DNA from: Homarus americanus
Taxonomy: Eukaryota; Arthropoda; Malacostraca; Decapoda; Nephropidae
DNA: 64,000 nt
NCBI RefSeq assembly: GCF_018991925.1
Contig: NW_024729440.1
Coordinates: 1 to 64,000 of the forward strand
Reading direction: 5' to 3'
The notes beneath the pieces are model-generated. The model was not told where the DNA came from, made no database searches, and worked only from the letters and a program-made list of their open reading frames with translations. Positions within the stretch are counted from its first letter, which is position 1. Each line of letters opens with the position of its first letter. Both the position numbers and the translations under genes were made by a program. Below are positions 47,385 through 59,111 of this stretch, in pieces.

Positions 47385-47990
47385 TCAAGTTCTCTCATCC
47401 TCGAGGTCTTACACCCAAGGTCAAGTTCTCTCATCCTCGAGGTCTTACACCCAAGGTCAAATTCTCTCCCCCTCGAGGTCTTACACCCAAGGTCAAGTTC
47501 TCTCATCCTCGAGTCTTACACCCAAGGTCAAGTTCTCTCCCTCGAGGTCTTACAAGTCACACCAGGTCAGTTCTCTCATCCTCGAGGTCTTACACCCAAG
47601 GTCAAGTTCTTCCCTGAGTCTACACCCTAAGTCTCCACCTCGAGGTCTACACCCAAGGTCAAGTTCTTCCGAGCTTAACCCATAAGTTCTCCCTCGAGGT
47701 CTTACACCCAAGGTCAAGTTCTCTCCCCCTCGAGGTCTTACACCCAAGGTCAAGTTCTCTCATCCTCGAGTCTTACACCCAGGTCAAGTTCTCCCCTCGA
47801 GGTCTTACCCAAGGTCAAGTTCTTCATCCTCGAGGTCTTACACCCAAGGTCAAGTTCTTAACACCCGGTCAAGTTCTTCCTCAGTCTTACACCCAACCCA
47901 CCACCCAACCCACAACCCCCCACCCACACCCCAACACCCCACCCTCGAGTCTTACACCCACAATTCTTCCCTCAGTCAACATCAAGCTCT
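47385..47990. repeat. 36-bp satellite, GAGGTCTTACACCCAAGGTC
   Basis: About sixteen units of 36 bases, GAGGTCTTACACCCAAGGTC then AAGTTCTCTCATCCTC. The first units are nearly identical. From about 47610 they shorten and decay, ending in a CACCCAACCC-rich tract (47890-47945). Confidence 0.93.
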
Positions 47991-48942
47991 CGTCCTCTAG
48001 GTCATACGCCCCCTCCCCTTACTGCCATCCTACACGACTCAATCCCTCATTTCTAATACGACCCTCTTTCAGCTTTTTCCAATGGCAACCTTCCATTACC
48101 CTCTCTTACGGCGTCTCCCATCAATCCCACTCTATTGGTACCTCTATCCTGGAGCTCCGTCTAATGACCTTACTCTCTCCCCTGCCACCAAAACGACAAT
48201 TCCACTGCCGCCCTACGTTCGTTCCCCCACACGTTCATCTGTTTTACTTCCCCAAAATTTCTCCAAATGTTCATACTCTCTGGGATTAATATACAATTCT
48301 TAGTCAGTCTTCTTTAGTCTAATGTATCAAAGTCAACAACCAATTTATGGAATCTGATCACAATATTGAATGGTAAATTTCGATGTTTGGCACCACCGCT
48401 TGATTTCGTCTACCCTCAAGCTCATGTAAACAGTACCATTACCCTTCACGAGTCTTGCAGAAGTTGGGTGTATTTGGTATTCATGAATATTAAACTTTTT
48501 ATTCTGATCTTTTAGACGACCTACTTCTCTCAGACCAACCTTAAAACTCATCCCTTTTACAACTTCGGTAAATAATGCTTTAGTTCCTTTCTGGTGACTC
48601 AGTGTCCATCCCACTATCCCTCCTTACTCCTCTTGCATCACGTTACACCTCTCTCTGTTCCCTGTCCTTCCTTTATTTGATCACCCCTCCTCTCATACCC
48701 ATCTAAAAGGTCCTAAAGCCCTCCTTTTATACAATGTCCTAAAATAGTAAAATCTATGACAAAAAAGAAGAAATAGATACATTTTAACGAGATGCTGAAC
48801 AAAGGTCCTTCAAACCCTTCACCCTACATCAGCCCCACTGGTTATGTACACTCGTAATGACTCGATTCATCAAACCATCAATTAATCAAACAATATCCTT
48901 CCTCTGCCTCTCTCTGTACACCCTCACACACACAAATACTGT
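47991..48942. other. Single-copy-looking sequence
   Basis: The least repetitive kilobase in this half of the window. It holds the hypothetical frame at 48345-48614 and otherwise nothing recognised. Confidence 0.45.
48345..48614 (-). CDS. Hypothetical open reading frame, unrecognised
   Basis: An 89-codon minus-strand frame starting MGWTLSHQKGTKALF. It is lysine- and arginine-containing with mixed amino-acid use, unlike the low-complexity frames elsewhere, and lies in non-repetitive sequence. I recognise no domain. It could be an exon or transposon relic, or chance; about 90 codons is within chance expectation for this amount of DNA. Confidence 0.15.
   Translation of the reverse strand: MGWTLSHQKGTKALFTEVVKGMSFKVGLREVGRLKDQNKKFNIHEYQIHPTSARLVKGNGTVYMSLRVDEIKRWCQTSKFTIQYCDQIP

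Positions 48943-49037
<95 letters not shown>
48943..49037. repeat. (CA)n microsatellite, about 95 bp
   Basis: CA tract with one AAAC interruption, ending about 8 bases before the first diverged unit of the 44-bp satellite. Confidence 0.98.
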
Positions 49038-49040
<3 letters not shown>

Positions 49041-49044
49041 TACC

Positions 49045-49800
49045 ATCTGTCACATTATCTATTCCTTCAACTGTCCCTCCTATACCATTACTGCCATTTA
49101 CCTATTCCTTCAACTTCCTCTCTATCACCATTACTGTCACTTATCTACCCCTTCAACTGTCCCTCCTATCACCATTACTGTCTTATCTACCCCTTCAACT
49201 GTCCCTCTATCACCATCACTGTCACTTATCTATCCCTTCAACTGTCCCTCCTATCACCATTACTGTCATTTATCTATTCCTTCAACTGTCCCTCCTATCA
49301 CCATTACGGTCACTTATCTACCCTTCAACTGTCCCTCCTATCACCATTACTGTCCAACTTCTCCCTTCAACTGTCCCTCTATCACCATCACTGTCACTTA
49401 CCCTATTCCTTCAACTGTCCCTCCTATCACCATCACTGTCGTACCCTATTCCTTCAACTGTCCCTCCTATCACCATTACTGTCACTTTCTATCCTTTCAA
49501 CTGTCCTTCCTATCATAATTACTGTCCTTATCTATTCCTTCAACTGTCCTCCTATCACCATTACTGTCTTATCTACCTTCAACTGTCCCTCCTATCACCA
49601 TTACTGTCACTTATCTATTCCTTCAACTGTCCCTCCTATCACCATCACTGTCACTTATCTATTCCTTCAACTGTCCCTCCTATCACCATCACTGTCACTT
49701 ATCTACCCCTTCAACTGTCCCTATCACTATCACCTCCACTTATCTATTCCTTCAACTGTCCCTCCTATCACCATTACTGTCACTTATCTATCCTTTCTAC
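49045..49800. repeat. 44-bp satellite, CCTTCAACTGTCCCTCCTAT
   Basis: About seventeen units of 44 bases, CCTTCAACTGTCCCTCCTAT then CACCATTACTGTCACTTATC and TATT. A 330-codon + strand frame (48857-49849) spans the CA tract and this array. Its leucine/serine/proline-rich cycles come from the repeat. Confidence 0.95.
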
Positions 49801-50448
49801 TCTCCCTCCTCCAAAAAGATGCTTGGGAATTTGGTTTATAAACATCTAAAAGCTATTGGGTATCGTGTCTCGTATAGCCTCCAAACGACCGTGTTAACTA
49901 ACCTCTCTGGGGACGATAATTTCATTGGAGGAGCCGAGATGCGTTGGCTAGAGCGTTTCATATTGACAAAACTCTCGCTGAACCACTTTTATTATTCTGA
50001 TAATTTGGTTAAATTTCAGTTCCGTTGGCGCCCGAGCATTACATTGGTTTATAGGCGCATTCTTTAAGGAACTGAGAGTTTAACTATGTATATGCTTTAA
50101 CACACAGGTCTGCGTGGGCCGATTAATTCGCTGGAGAAGGTGTTAACTAATCTTTTTACACCTTTGCAGTATACCGTATGAGGTTTCAAGTCATTCTAGC
50201 GTTTTATAGGAGCTTCCGGCTGGCCATTCACCTTAGACGGCTGGCCATACACCTTAGAAAACCGCCAAGACGTGCTGGACTACGGAGTTAGTAGAGATGT
50301 CAGATGGTGGTAAATACTGAGAACATTTGTGTTGTCTGGTATAAAAAGTTAATAAATTGTACAAGTGTCTTCTGGATGTCATTGCGAATCGGAAAAGTTG
50401 AGCATTTTTTTTTAGATTAAGCTGTTTTAATGATTGTTTTGAGAAGTT

Positions 50449-50483
<35 letters not shown>

Positions 50484-50627
50484 ATCTGAGAGGTATTAAG
50501 CATGTAAATACCCACGAGTTGAAGGTTCAGGGGAGGCAGAGAGGCGGTGTGGTGTGACAGTGTAATATTCTCCGTTTAACTCACAAAGTTCTCAGTTCAG
50601 GCCAGAAGTAATTAAGACGTTCCCAGT
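49801..50627. other. Single-copy-looking sequence
   Basis: A TG tract lies at 50450-50480. The 82-codon + strand frame 49819-50067 has mixed amino-acid use but no recognised motif. Two near-repeats, CGGCTGGCCATTCACCTTAG and CGGCTGGCCATACACCTTAG, are at 50218-50257. Confidence 0.45.
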
Positions 50628-50888
50628 ATGAAAACCTGGAGAAAATTGAATATTTCCACTTTTAATTATCTGAGAAAGACATTCCTACACTGGAGGTCGT
50701 CTCAGTCTCTCAAAATATTTTCTTCTGAGACAAAGGCTGAGCTTTCTGCACGTAGTCATGACGAGGCCAAGTGGAAAGAACACAAGAGCGGTGGTGCCAC
50801 GTCTCCCAGCGGGCGGAGTGATGTGGCTAGCAATACTGGAGTAGCAACCCTTGATCCCAAATGTTTTATACCATTTGTTAGAGACTAA
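50628..50888 (+). CDS. Hypothetical open reading frame, unrecognised
   Basis: An 86-codon frame starting MKTWRKLNISTFNYLRKTFL, basic at the N-terminus, in non-repetitive sequence. No domain is recognised. It may be chance or a transposon relic. Confidence 0.15.
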   Translation: MKTWRKLNISTFNYLRKTFLHWRSSQSLKIFSSETKAELSARSHDEAKWKEHKSGGATSPSGRSDVASNTGVATLDPKCFIPFVRD

Positions 50889-51194
50889 TTGTTGATTCTG
50901 TTTATTTTTACTGATGGGTTAAAAAAAAGACAGTCGCTGATTTTCAAATAACCACAATTAATCGTACAGTTTCCGACGATATTTGAAATGCAGTAAAAAT
51001 TGAATCTTGAATATTTTGAGATACTGTATTACTATTACTGAAGAAATTACAGATTGTCCAGAGTTCAAAAGTGTGTTCACGACGGCAACTTATGAACAGG
51101 AAACAGGTTAAAGAGTCGAACAAAACCGTCTGGCCCAGAAGAGTCCACCCGTGTTCTGTCATACTTTTCCTCTCATTTTTCCAACAAGCAGAAT
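50889..51194. other. Intergenic AT-rich sequence
   Basis: No repeat or gene recognised. Confidence 0.4.
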
Positions 51195-51485
51195 GGGGAG
51201 TGGGGAAGAGGGGGTGTTGGGGGTGTGTTGGGGAGTGTGTTGGGGTGTTAGGGATGTGTTGGGTGGTGGGGGGTGTGTTGGGGGTGTTGGGGTGTGAGGG
51301 GTGTGAAGTGGGAAGAAGGGGTGTTGGGGGTGTGTTGGGGTGTTAGGGATGTGTTGGGTGTGTTGGGGTGTGTTTGGGGAGTGTGAGGGGTGTGAGGTGT
51401 TGGGGGTGTTGGGGTGTTGGGGGTGTGAGGTGTGTTAGGGATGTGTTGGGGTGTGTTGGGGGTGTTGGGGTGTGGGGTGGTAGTG
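51195..51485. repeat. GGTGTTGGGGGTGTGTTGGG repeat
   Basis: G/T-rich array of GTGTTGGGG, GTGTTAGGGAT and GGTGTGAG words at 8-12 base spacing, with a loose larger period. Quadruplex potential on the + strand. Histidine/threonine/proline frames on the minus strand are artefacts. Confidence 0.88.
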
Positions 51486-51569
51486 TGTGTGTGAAGGGCT
51501 GAGACAAGACGAGTATATTTAGATTGGGTATTATCGACAAGAGCTGTAGAGATCTGGGGTAGTGGGTAT

Positions 51570-53415
51570 GTTACTCCTGTGCGCAAGTGGGCATGTTACT
51601 CCTGTGGGCAAGTGGGTATGTTACTTATGTTACTCCTGTGGGCATGTGGATATGTTACTCCTGTGGGCGTGTGGATATGTTACTCCTGTGGGCGTGTGGA
51701 TATGTTACTCCTGTGGGTAAGTGGGTATGTTACTCCTGTGGGCATATGGGTATGTTACTCCTGTGGGCAAGTGGGTATGTTACTCATGTGGGCATGTTAT
51801 TCCCGCATGTGGGTATGTGTTACTCCTGTGGGCAACTGGGTATGTTACTCATGTGGGCATGTTATTCCTGTGGGCATGTGGGTATGTTACTCCTGTGGGA
51901 ATGTGGGTATGTTACTCCTCTGTGGGCAAGTGCATGTTACTCCTTGTGGGCAAGTGGGTATGTTACTCCTGTGGGCATGTTATTCCTGTGGGCATATGGG
52001 TATGTTACTCCTGTGGGCAAGTGGGTATGTGCTTATGTGGGCATGTTATTCCTGTGGGCATATGGGATGTTACTCCTGTGGGCAAGTGGGTATGTTACTC
52101 ATGTGGGCATGTTATTCCTGTGGGCATGTGGGTATGTTACTCTGGGCATGTGAGTATGTTACTCCTGTGGGCAAGTGGGCAGTGTTACTCCTGTGGGCAA
52201 GTGGGTATGTTACTCCTGTGGGCATGTTATTCCTGTGGGCATGTGGGCATGTTACTCCTGTGGGCAAGTGGGGTATGTTACTCCTGTGGGCATGTTATTC
52301 CTGTGGGCAAGTGGGCATGTTACTCCTGTGGGCAAGTGGGTATGTTACTCATGTGGGCATGTTATTCCTGTGGGCATGTGGGCATGTGTTACTACCTGTG
52401 GGCAAGTGGGTATGTTACTCCTGTGGGCGTGTGGATATTTACTCCTGTGGGTAGTGGGTATGTTACTCCTGTGGGCATATGGGTATGTTACTCCCAATGG
52501 CAAGTGGGTATGTTACTCATGTGGGCATGTTATTCCTGTGGGCATGTGGGTATGTTACTCCTGTGGGCAAGTGGGTATGTTACTCCTGTGGGCATATGGG
52601 TATGTTACTCCTGTGGGCAAGTGGTATGTTACTCATGTGGGCATGTTATTCCCATGGTGTGGGCATGTTATCCTGTGGGCATGTGGGCTGTTACTCCTGT
52701 GGGCAAGTGGGTATGTTACTCCTGTGGGCATGTGTATGTTACTCCTGTGGGCAAGTGGGTATGTTACTCCCGTGGGCATGTGAGCATGTGTTACTCCTGT
52801 GGGCATGTGGGTATGTACTCCTGTGGGCAAGTGGGTATGTTACTCTTGTGGGCAAGTGGGTATGTTACTCAGTGGGCATGTGGGTATGTGTTACTCCTGT
52901 GGGCAAGTGGGTGTACTTATGTTACTCCTGTAGGCATGTGGATATGTTGCTCACTGTGGGCATGTGGGTATGTTACTCCTGTGGGCATGTGGTATGTTAC
53001 TCCTGTGGGCATGTGGGCATGTTACTCCTGTGGGCATGGGGGCATGTTCTCCTGTGGGCATGTGGGTATGTTACTCCTGTGGGCATGTGGGTATGTTACT
53101 CCTGTGGGCATGTGGGTATGTTACTCCTGTGGGCATGTGGATATGCTACTCCTGTGGGCAAGTGGGTGTGCTCCTTGTGGGCAAGTGGGCATGTTATTCC
53201 AGTGCAGGCATGTGGGCATGTTACTCCTGTGGGCAAGTGGGTATGTTCTCTTGTGGGCAAGTGGGTATGTTATTCCAGTAGGCATGTGGGTATGTTACTC
53301 CTGGCAGGCAAGTGGGTATGTTACTTATGTTACTCCTGTGGGCATGTGGGTATGTACTCCTGTGGGAATGTGGGTATGTTACTCCTGTGGCACGTGGGTA
53401 TGTTACTCTTATAGC
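51570..53415. repeat. 25-bp satellite, GGGTATGTTACTCCTGTGGG
   Basis: About 75 units of 25 bases, GGGTATGTTACTCCTGTGGG plus CAAGT or CATGT, mixed with shortened units (GTTATTCCTGTGGGCAT). Three units form a 25-codon cycle without stops, so + strand frames of 574, 311, 291 and 202 codons exist; none is considered a gene. Left units alternate CAAGT and CATGT; at 52940-53150 CATGT units are nearly pure. Confidence 0.96.
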
Positions 53416-53556
53416 CCAGATAGCTACGGGTTATATAAAGTGTGAGTACAGATGTGATTAATTATAGATACGGATTAACAATGAATTCTCAGTGTTAACT
53501 ATACAGGTATATATTTACGTAGGTATATTGATAAATTATATATATTAAAAAATCAG

Positions 53557-53558
<2 letters not shown>

Positions 53559-53611
<53 letters not shown>
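53559..53611. repeat. (CA)n microsatellite
   Basis: Pure CA tract of about 53 bases. CATA words (53690-53730) and TATG words (53818-53842) follow. Confidence 0.97.
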
Positions 53612-53614
<3 letters not shown>

Positions 53615-53689
53615 TGTATCATATACCAATAACATGGATGAGCATACATGAAACACACCACGGAACATGTGTATGGAATAGCCCCGTAC

Positions 53690-53845
53690 ACATACATACA
53701 TATACATACATACATACATACATACATACAGATTGGCGGCCTCAAAATACCTAACCGGCAACTTCTCTGAGTCCATCCCTCCCCACCTCCCCTAAACATA
53801 CATAGATATAAGGCAGTGTATGTATGTATGTATGTATGTATGATA
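53690..53845. repeat. (CATA)n and (TATG)n inverted microsatellite pair
   Basis: ACATACATACATAC at 53692-53730 and its reverse complement TGTATGTATGTATG at 53817-53842 lie about 85 bases apart on one strand, so they could fold into a hairpin. Confidence 0.8.
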
Positions 53846-53884
53846 TGTCCTGAATGAATCTCGTTTATGCTGTACACGAACACA

Positions 53885-54085
53885 ATTCAACCCTTAACAG
53901 TAAACAACAACAAAAACAACCCCCAAAACAGCCCTAACAACAGTAAGCAGATCAAACAAGAACTAAACCAAACAACAACAACAAAAAAAATCCTAACAAC
54001 GAAAAACAACAACAAACAGAATCACTAACATGATAAACAACATCAACAAAAGTAAACAACAGCTCAAACAACTCAAACAACCATT
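53885..54085. repeat. AACAA-rich degenerate repeat
   Basis: AACAACAAAAACAAC and TAACAACG(A)AAAACAAC words without strict period. Low complexity. Confidence 0.7.
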
Positions 54086-54569
54086 AACAGTGAGAATTAC
54101 TATACTCTATCTCTCGAGTGAATAACGAAGCATTAACCAGTATTTCCTCCAGGATTAAATGAATAACATTATCGGTATTAACTCTGGGGATAATGGACTG
54201 AATAACTTATTGACATTATATAATATACGATTTCCGATTGGCGTTTCATGTACACAATAAAATTATCTGGGTGAGAATCTAAGGCTATTAAATATTGGGT
54301 AAAGGTAAGTGTGGGTGGGTGTGTGTGGGTGGTTGGGTGTGTGGGTGGGTGTCCTTCCTTCCACCCATAGGCTTCCTTCCCTCCCCACCTGAGCCTCCTT
54401 CCCTCCACCGTCCCTCCCTTTTAATCAGCGAGTAACTCTTGCTAAGCTGTCCTGGACCCCTGCCTGCCGCGTCACCCACTACCTGTAGGCTTATTTGACA
54501 GGGGTCCCCAGACGGAGCCCAACCCCAGTAATTCACAGAAATAACACACACACACACACACACATACCC
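54086..54569. other. Intergenic sequence with GGGT and CA tracts
   Basis: GGGTGTGTGGGTGG words at 54310-54352 and a CA tract at 54546-54565. No gene recognised. Confidence 0.5.
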
Positions 54570-55562
54570 CACTGCTGTGGTTCAGTAGTGTGGTTCAGTG
54601 GTGTGGTTCAGGTAATGGTTCAGTGGTGTGGTTCAGTAATTAGTGGGTTCAATGGTGTGGTTCAGTAGTGTGGTTCAGTCGTGTGGTTCAGTGGTGTGGG
54701 TTCCAATGGTGTGGTTCAGTAGTGTGGTTCAGTGGTGTGGTTCAGTGGTGTGGGTTCAATGGTGTGGTTCAGTAGTGTGGTTCAGTGGTGTGGTTCAGTG
54801 GTGTGGGTTCAATGGTGTGGTTCAGTAGTGTGGTTCAGTGGTGTGACTCCAGTGGTGTGGTTCAGTGGTGTGGTTCAGTAGTGTGGTTCAGTAGTGTGAC
54901 TCAGTAGTGTGGGTCAGTGGTGTGGTTCAGTGGTGTGGTTCAGTGGGTGTGGTTCAGGTGTGGTTCAGGAGTGTGGTTCAGGGTGTGGTTCAGTAGTGTG
55001 GTTCAGTAGTGTGGTTCCAGTAGTGTGGTTCAGTAGTGTGGGTCAGGAGTGTGATTCAGTAGGTGTGGGTCAGTGGTGTGGTTCAGTGGTGTGGTTCAGG
55101 AGTGTGGTTCAATAGTGTGGGTTCAGTGGTGTGGTTCAGTAGTGTGGTTCAGTAGTGTGGTTCAGTAGTGTGGTTCAGTGGTGTGGTTCATTAGTGTGGT
55201 TCAGTAGTGTGGTTCAGTTGTGGTTCAAATGGTGGTTCAGTAGTGTGGTTCAGGAGTGTGGTTCAGTAGTGTGGGTTCAGGAGTGTGGTTCAGGGTGTGG
55301 TTCAGTAGTGTGGTTCAGTAGTGTGGTTCAGTAGTGTGGTTCAGTAGTGTGGTTCAGTAGTGTGGTTCAGGAGTGTGGTTCAGTAGTGTGGGTTCAGGTG
55401 TGGTTCAGGAGTGTGGTTCAGTAGTGTGGTTCAGTGGTGTGGTTCAGGATTAGTGGGTTCAGTGGTGTGGTTCAGGGTTGGTTCAGTGGTGTGGTTCAGT
55501 AGTGTGGGTCATTAGTGTGGTTCAGGTGTGGGTCATTAAGTGTGGTTCAGGAGTGTGGGTCA
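54570..55562. repeat. 13-bp satellite, TAGTGTGGTTCAG
   Basis: About 75 units of (T/G)(A/G)GTGTGGTTCAG with 13-15 base spacing. 54570-54850 carries a three-unit super-repeat with GGGTTCAATGGTGTGG. Valine/tryptophan/cysteine-rich frames are repeat translations. Confidence 0.95.
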
Positions 55563-55849
55563 TTGCCTCATCCTCCTCTTCCCCATCTCCTCTTCCTGTT
55601 CCTTGTCTTCCATCTTTACATTTCCCCATTTTTTCTAATCTTCCTCATAACATCCGTCCATCATTCTTTCTTCCTCCTCCCCTTCTTCTTCCTTTACACT
55701 TCGCCCCTCTTCCTCCTCCTCTTCTCCACACTCACCCTCTCCTCCTCCTCCCCTCCTCATGTCTCACGCTCCCTCGAAGATTCCTCTCGCCTCTACACAC
55801 ACACACAATATCGGTCGAGAGGTCAGCAGGGCGTTAGACGAGGTGGGAG
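55563..55849. other. Pyrimidine-rich spacer between two satellites
   Basis: CCTCTTCCTC words to about 55790, a short CA tract (55794-55806), then 40 bases of mixed sequence. No gene recognised. Confidence 0.65.
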
Positions 55850-57920
55850 ATGGTGCTAGTAGTGATGGTGCTAGTGGTGGGGTGTTAATGGTGCTAGTAG
55901 TGGGTGTTAATGGTGCTAGTGGTGGGGTGTTAATGGTGCTAGTAGTGGGGTGTTAATGGTGCTAGTAGTGGGTGTTAATGGTGCTAGTAGTGGGTGTTAA
56001 TGGTGCTAGTGGTGGGGTGTTAATGGTGCTAGTAGTGGTGTTAATAGTGCTAGTAGTGGTGTTAATGGTGCTAGTAGTGGGTGTTAATGGTGCTAGTAGT
56101 GGGTGTTAATGGTGCTAGTAGTGGGTGTTAATGGTGCTAGTGGTGGGGTGTTAATGGTGCCTAGTAGTGGGTGTTAATGGTGCTAGTAGTGGGTGTTAAT
56201 GGTGCTAGTGGTGGGTGTTAATGGTGCTAGTAGTGGGTGTTAATGGTGCTAGTGGTGGGTGTTAATGGTGCTAGTAGTGGTGTAATGGTGCTAGAGTGGG
56301 TGTTAATGTTGCTAGTAGTGGGTGTTAATGGTGCTAGTGGTGGGGTATTAATGGTGCTAGTAGTGGGTGTTAATGGTGCTAGTAGTGGGTGTTAATGGTG
56401 CTAGTGGTGGGGTGTTAATGGTGCCTAGTAGTGGGTGTTAATGGTGCTAGTGGTGGGGTGTTAATGGTGCTAGTAGTGGGTGTTAATGGTGCTAGTAGTG
56501 GGTGTTAATGGTGCTAGTAGTGGGGTGTTAATGGTGCTAGTAGTGGTGTTAATGGTGCTAGTGGTGGGTGTTAATGGTGCTAGTGGTGGGTGTTAATGTA
56601 GGTGCTAATTAATTGGGTGTTAATGGTGCTAGTAGTGGGTGTTAATGGTGCTAGTAGTGGGTGTTAATGGTGCTAGTAGTGGGTGTTAATGGTGCTATAG
56701 TGAATTGGGGTGTTAATGGTGCTAGTGAGTGGGTGTTAATGGTGCTAGTAGTGGGTGTTAATGGTGCTAGTAGTTGGGTGTTAATGGTGCTAGTAGTGGG
56801 TGTTAATGGTGCTAGTAGTGGGTGTTAATGGTGCTAGTGGTGGGTGTTAATGGTGCTAGTAGTGGGTGTTAATGGTGCTAGTAGTGGGTGTTAATGGTGC
56901 TAGTAGTGGGTGTTAATGATTGCTAGTGGTGGGGTGTTAATGGTGCTAGTAGTGGGTGTTAATGGTGCTGGTGAGTGTTAATGGTGCTAGTAGTGGGTGT
57001 TAATGGTGCTAGTAGTGGGTGTTAATGGTGCTAGTGGTGGGTGTTAATGGTGCCTAGTAGTAGGTGTTAATGGTGCTAGTGGTGGGTGTTAATGGTGCTA
57101 GTAGTGGGTGTTAATGGTGCTAGTGGTGAAGTGTTAATGATTGCTAGTGGTGGGTGTTAATGGTGCTAGTGGTGGGTGTTAATGGTGCTAGTGGTAGGGG
57201 TGTTAATGGTACTAGTAGTGGGTGTTAATGGTGCTAGTGGTGGGTGTTAATGGTGCTAGTGGTGGTGTTAATGGTGCTAGTGGTGGGTGTTAATGGTGCT
57301 GATGGTGGGTGTTAATGGTACTAGTAGTGGGTGTTAATGATGCTGTAGTGGGTGTTAATGGTGCTAGTGGTGGGTGTTAATGGTGCTAGTGGTGAGTGTT
57401 AATGTGATTGGCGGTGGTGTTAATGGTACTAGTAGTAGGTGTTAATGGTGCTAGTAGTGGGTGTTGGTGCTATAGTGGTGGGTGTTAATGGTACTAGTAG
57501 TGGGTGTTAATGGTGCTAGTAGTGGTGTTAATGGTGCTAGTGGTGGGGTGTTAATGGTACTAGTAGTGGGTGTTAATGGTGCTAGTAGTGGGTGTTAATG
57601 GTGCTAGTGGTGGAGTGTTAATGGTGCTAGTGGTGGGGAATTAATGGTGCTAGTGGTGGTGGTAATGATGCTAGTAGTGGGTGTTAATGGTGCTAGTAGT
57701 GGTGTTAATGATGCTAGTGGTGGGGTGTTAATGATGCTAGTGGTGGGGTATTATGGTGCTAGTAGTGGGTGTTAATGGTGCTAGTAGTGGTGTTAATGGT
57801 GCTAGTAGTGGGTGTTAATGGTGCTAGTGGTGGGTGTTAATGGTGCTAGTAGTGGTGTTAATGGTGCTAGTAGTGGGTGTTAATGGTGCTAGTAGTGGGT
57901 GTTAATGGTGCTAGTGCTGA
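55850..57920. repeat. 22-bp satellite, GGTGCTAGTAGTGGGTGTTA
   Basis: About 94 units of 22 bases, GGTGCTAGTAGTGGGTGTTA plus AT. Main variants are GTAGTGGG or GTGGTGGGG, and occasional TACTAG or GATGCTAG. TAG and TAA in each unit block long frames. It is among the most homogeneous arrays in the window. Confidence 0.97.
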
Positions 57921-58268
57921 ATACCATAATAAACACACAACTCGACCCTACAAGTAGGTTACCTTGTCTCATCAAATCCTCAAGTTAAACTTCCCTCATA
58001 AAACAATTAAATATAAATCCCAGTTAATTAATCCTTAGTGATAATAAAAACACAACACAGGAGATTAATTAACTAGCAGATGGAGATTAATTAACTAGCA
58101 GACGGAGATTAATTAGCTAGCAGACGTCATTAGTGTAATTTTATGCATATTTTAAATGATTAATGTAGTTTCAGCTTTTCAATGATTTTATTTAGATTTT
58201 TCACTTTAAAAAAAAAAATCTCAATGGAATGAAAATTACTGTAAGGACAATGAAGTAAATATAGATGT
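57921..58268. other. AT-rich sequence with a short tandem
   Basis: GGAGATTAATTAACTAGCAG is repeated three times at about 21-23 base spacing (58060-58122). No gene recognised. Confidence 0.6.
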
Positions 58269-58298
58269 AGGTTAGGTTAGGTTAGGTTAGGTTAGGTT
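58269..58298. repeat. Interstitial telomere-like (TTAGG)n tract
   Basis: Six AGGTT units, the canonical arthropod telomere motif, in the opposite orientation to the tracts at 4391-4466 and 34697-34720. Confidence 0.88.
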
Positions 58299-59111
58299 GG
58301 GTGTGAGTGAGGAAATGAGGGCGTCATCAGATGGGAGGGTGGGGGGGGGGGTGGTGATAATGGTGGTGTGGAACGTTAGTCTCCCCTCAGGTGAACGAAC
58401 ACAGGTAATGATGTGCTCGTGCCAGGTGGTGATGTGTCCCCCCTCCCCCGCCACACACACAGACAGACAGCCAGACACCTTCACGCATATACACACACAC
58501 ACAAACACACATATATACACACACAGACACACACCAAACATATCCAAAATACAAACATTCGGACAAGTTGAACCACGAGCGAACAACGGCTGTGTTCGAA
58601 CACCTGAGACGAGGCTTCTGTCCGTTCTTGTGGCACTGAGCTCAGAATCGCTATGTGCGAAGCTGACACTAAGCCGCTCTACGTCTATCCCACAGACCGA
58701 AACGTAAAGTCGCCTCGAAAATAAACACACACACACACAGACACACCTTACTACACATGATAGATACTTTTCCTTAGTATGTATGTATGTATGTATGTAT
58801 GGAAATGCTGATACTGTTCAATGCCATTGCCTTCAAGAATTCAAACAGGTATCTTACAAGCATATCTATGAAAATACTATTGGGTTTTGGTTGAGTTTAA
58901 TCCAAGGCTACAGAGGGTACGGTCACAGGATCAGGTGTAAGAGTAGCGGCGGCCGTATACACTCGACTATAGACCCACACAAGTGATCAAGGGCCTCGTG
59001 TCCGGTGGCGAGTCCGGTGGTACAGTTTACCGAGGCGTGAAAGTTCGAACGCTCGTGCTTGGCTAGTGCGCAACCGTCGGCCGGCTGACAGCGCACAGCG
59101 ACATCGTTTTC
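58299..59111. other. Single-copy-looking sequence with short SSRs
   Basis: Poly-G patch at 58340-58350, CA words at 58455-58530 and 58724-58738, and TATG words at 58778-58800. Opposite-strand frames at 58287-58736 overlap each other and have no recognised domain. Confidence 0.45.

Noticed and set aside
48857..49849. 330-codon frame beginning with a plausible signal-like N-terminus
   Set aside because: It passes through the CA microsatellite and the 44-bp satellite. The N-terminal part is chance sequence before the repeat.
51721..53445. 574-codon + strand open frame rich in Cys, Trp and Gly
   Set aside because: It is the stop-free translation of the 25-bp satellite cycling through all frames. 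Overlapping frames of 311, 291 and 202 codons read the same repeat.
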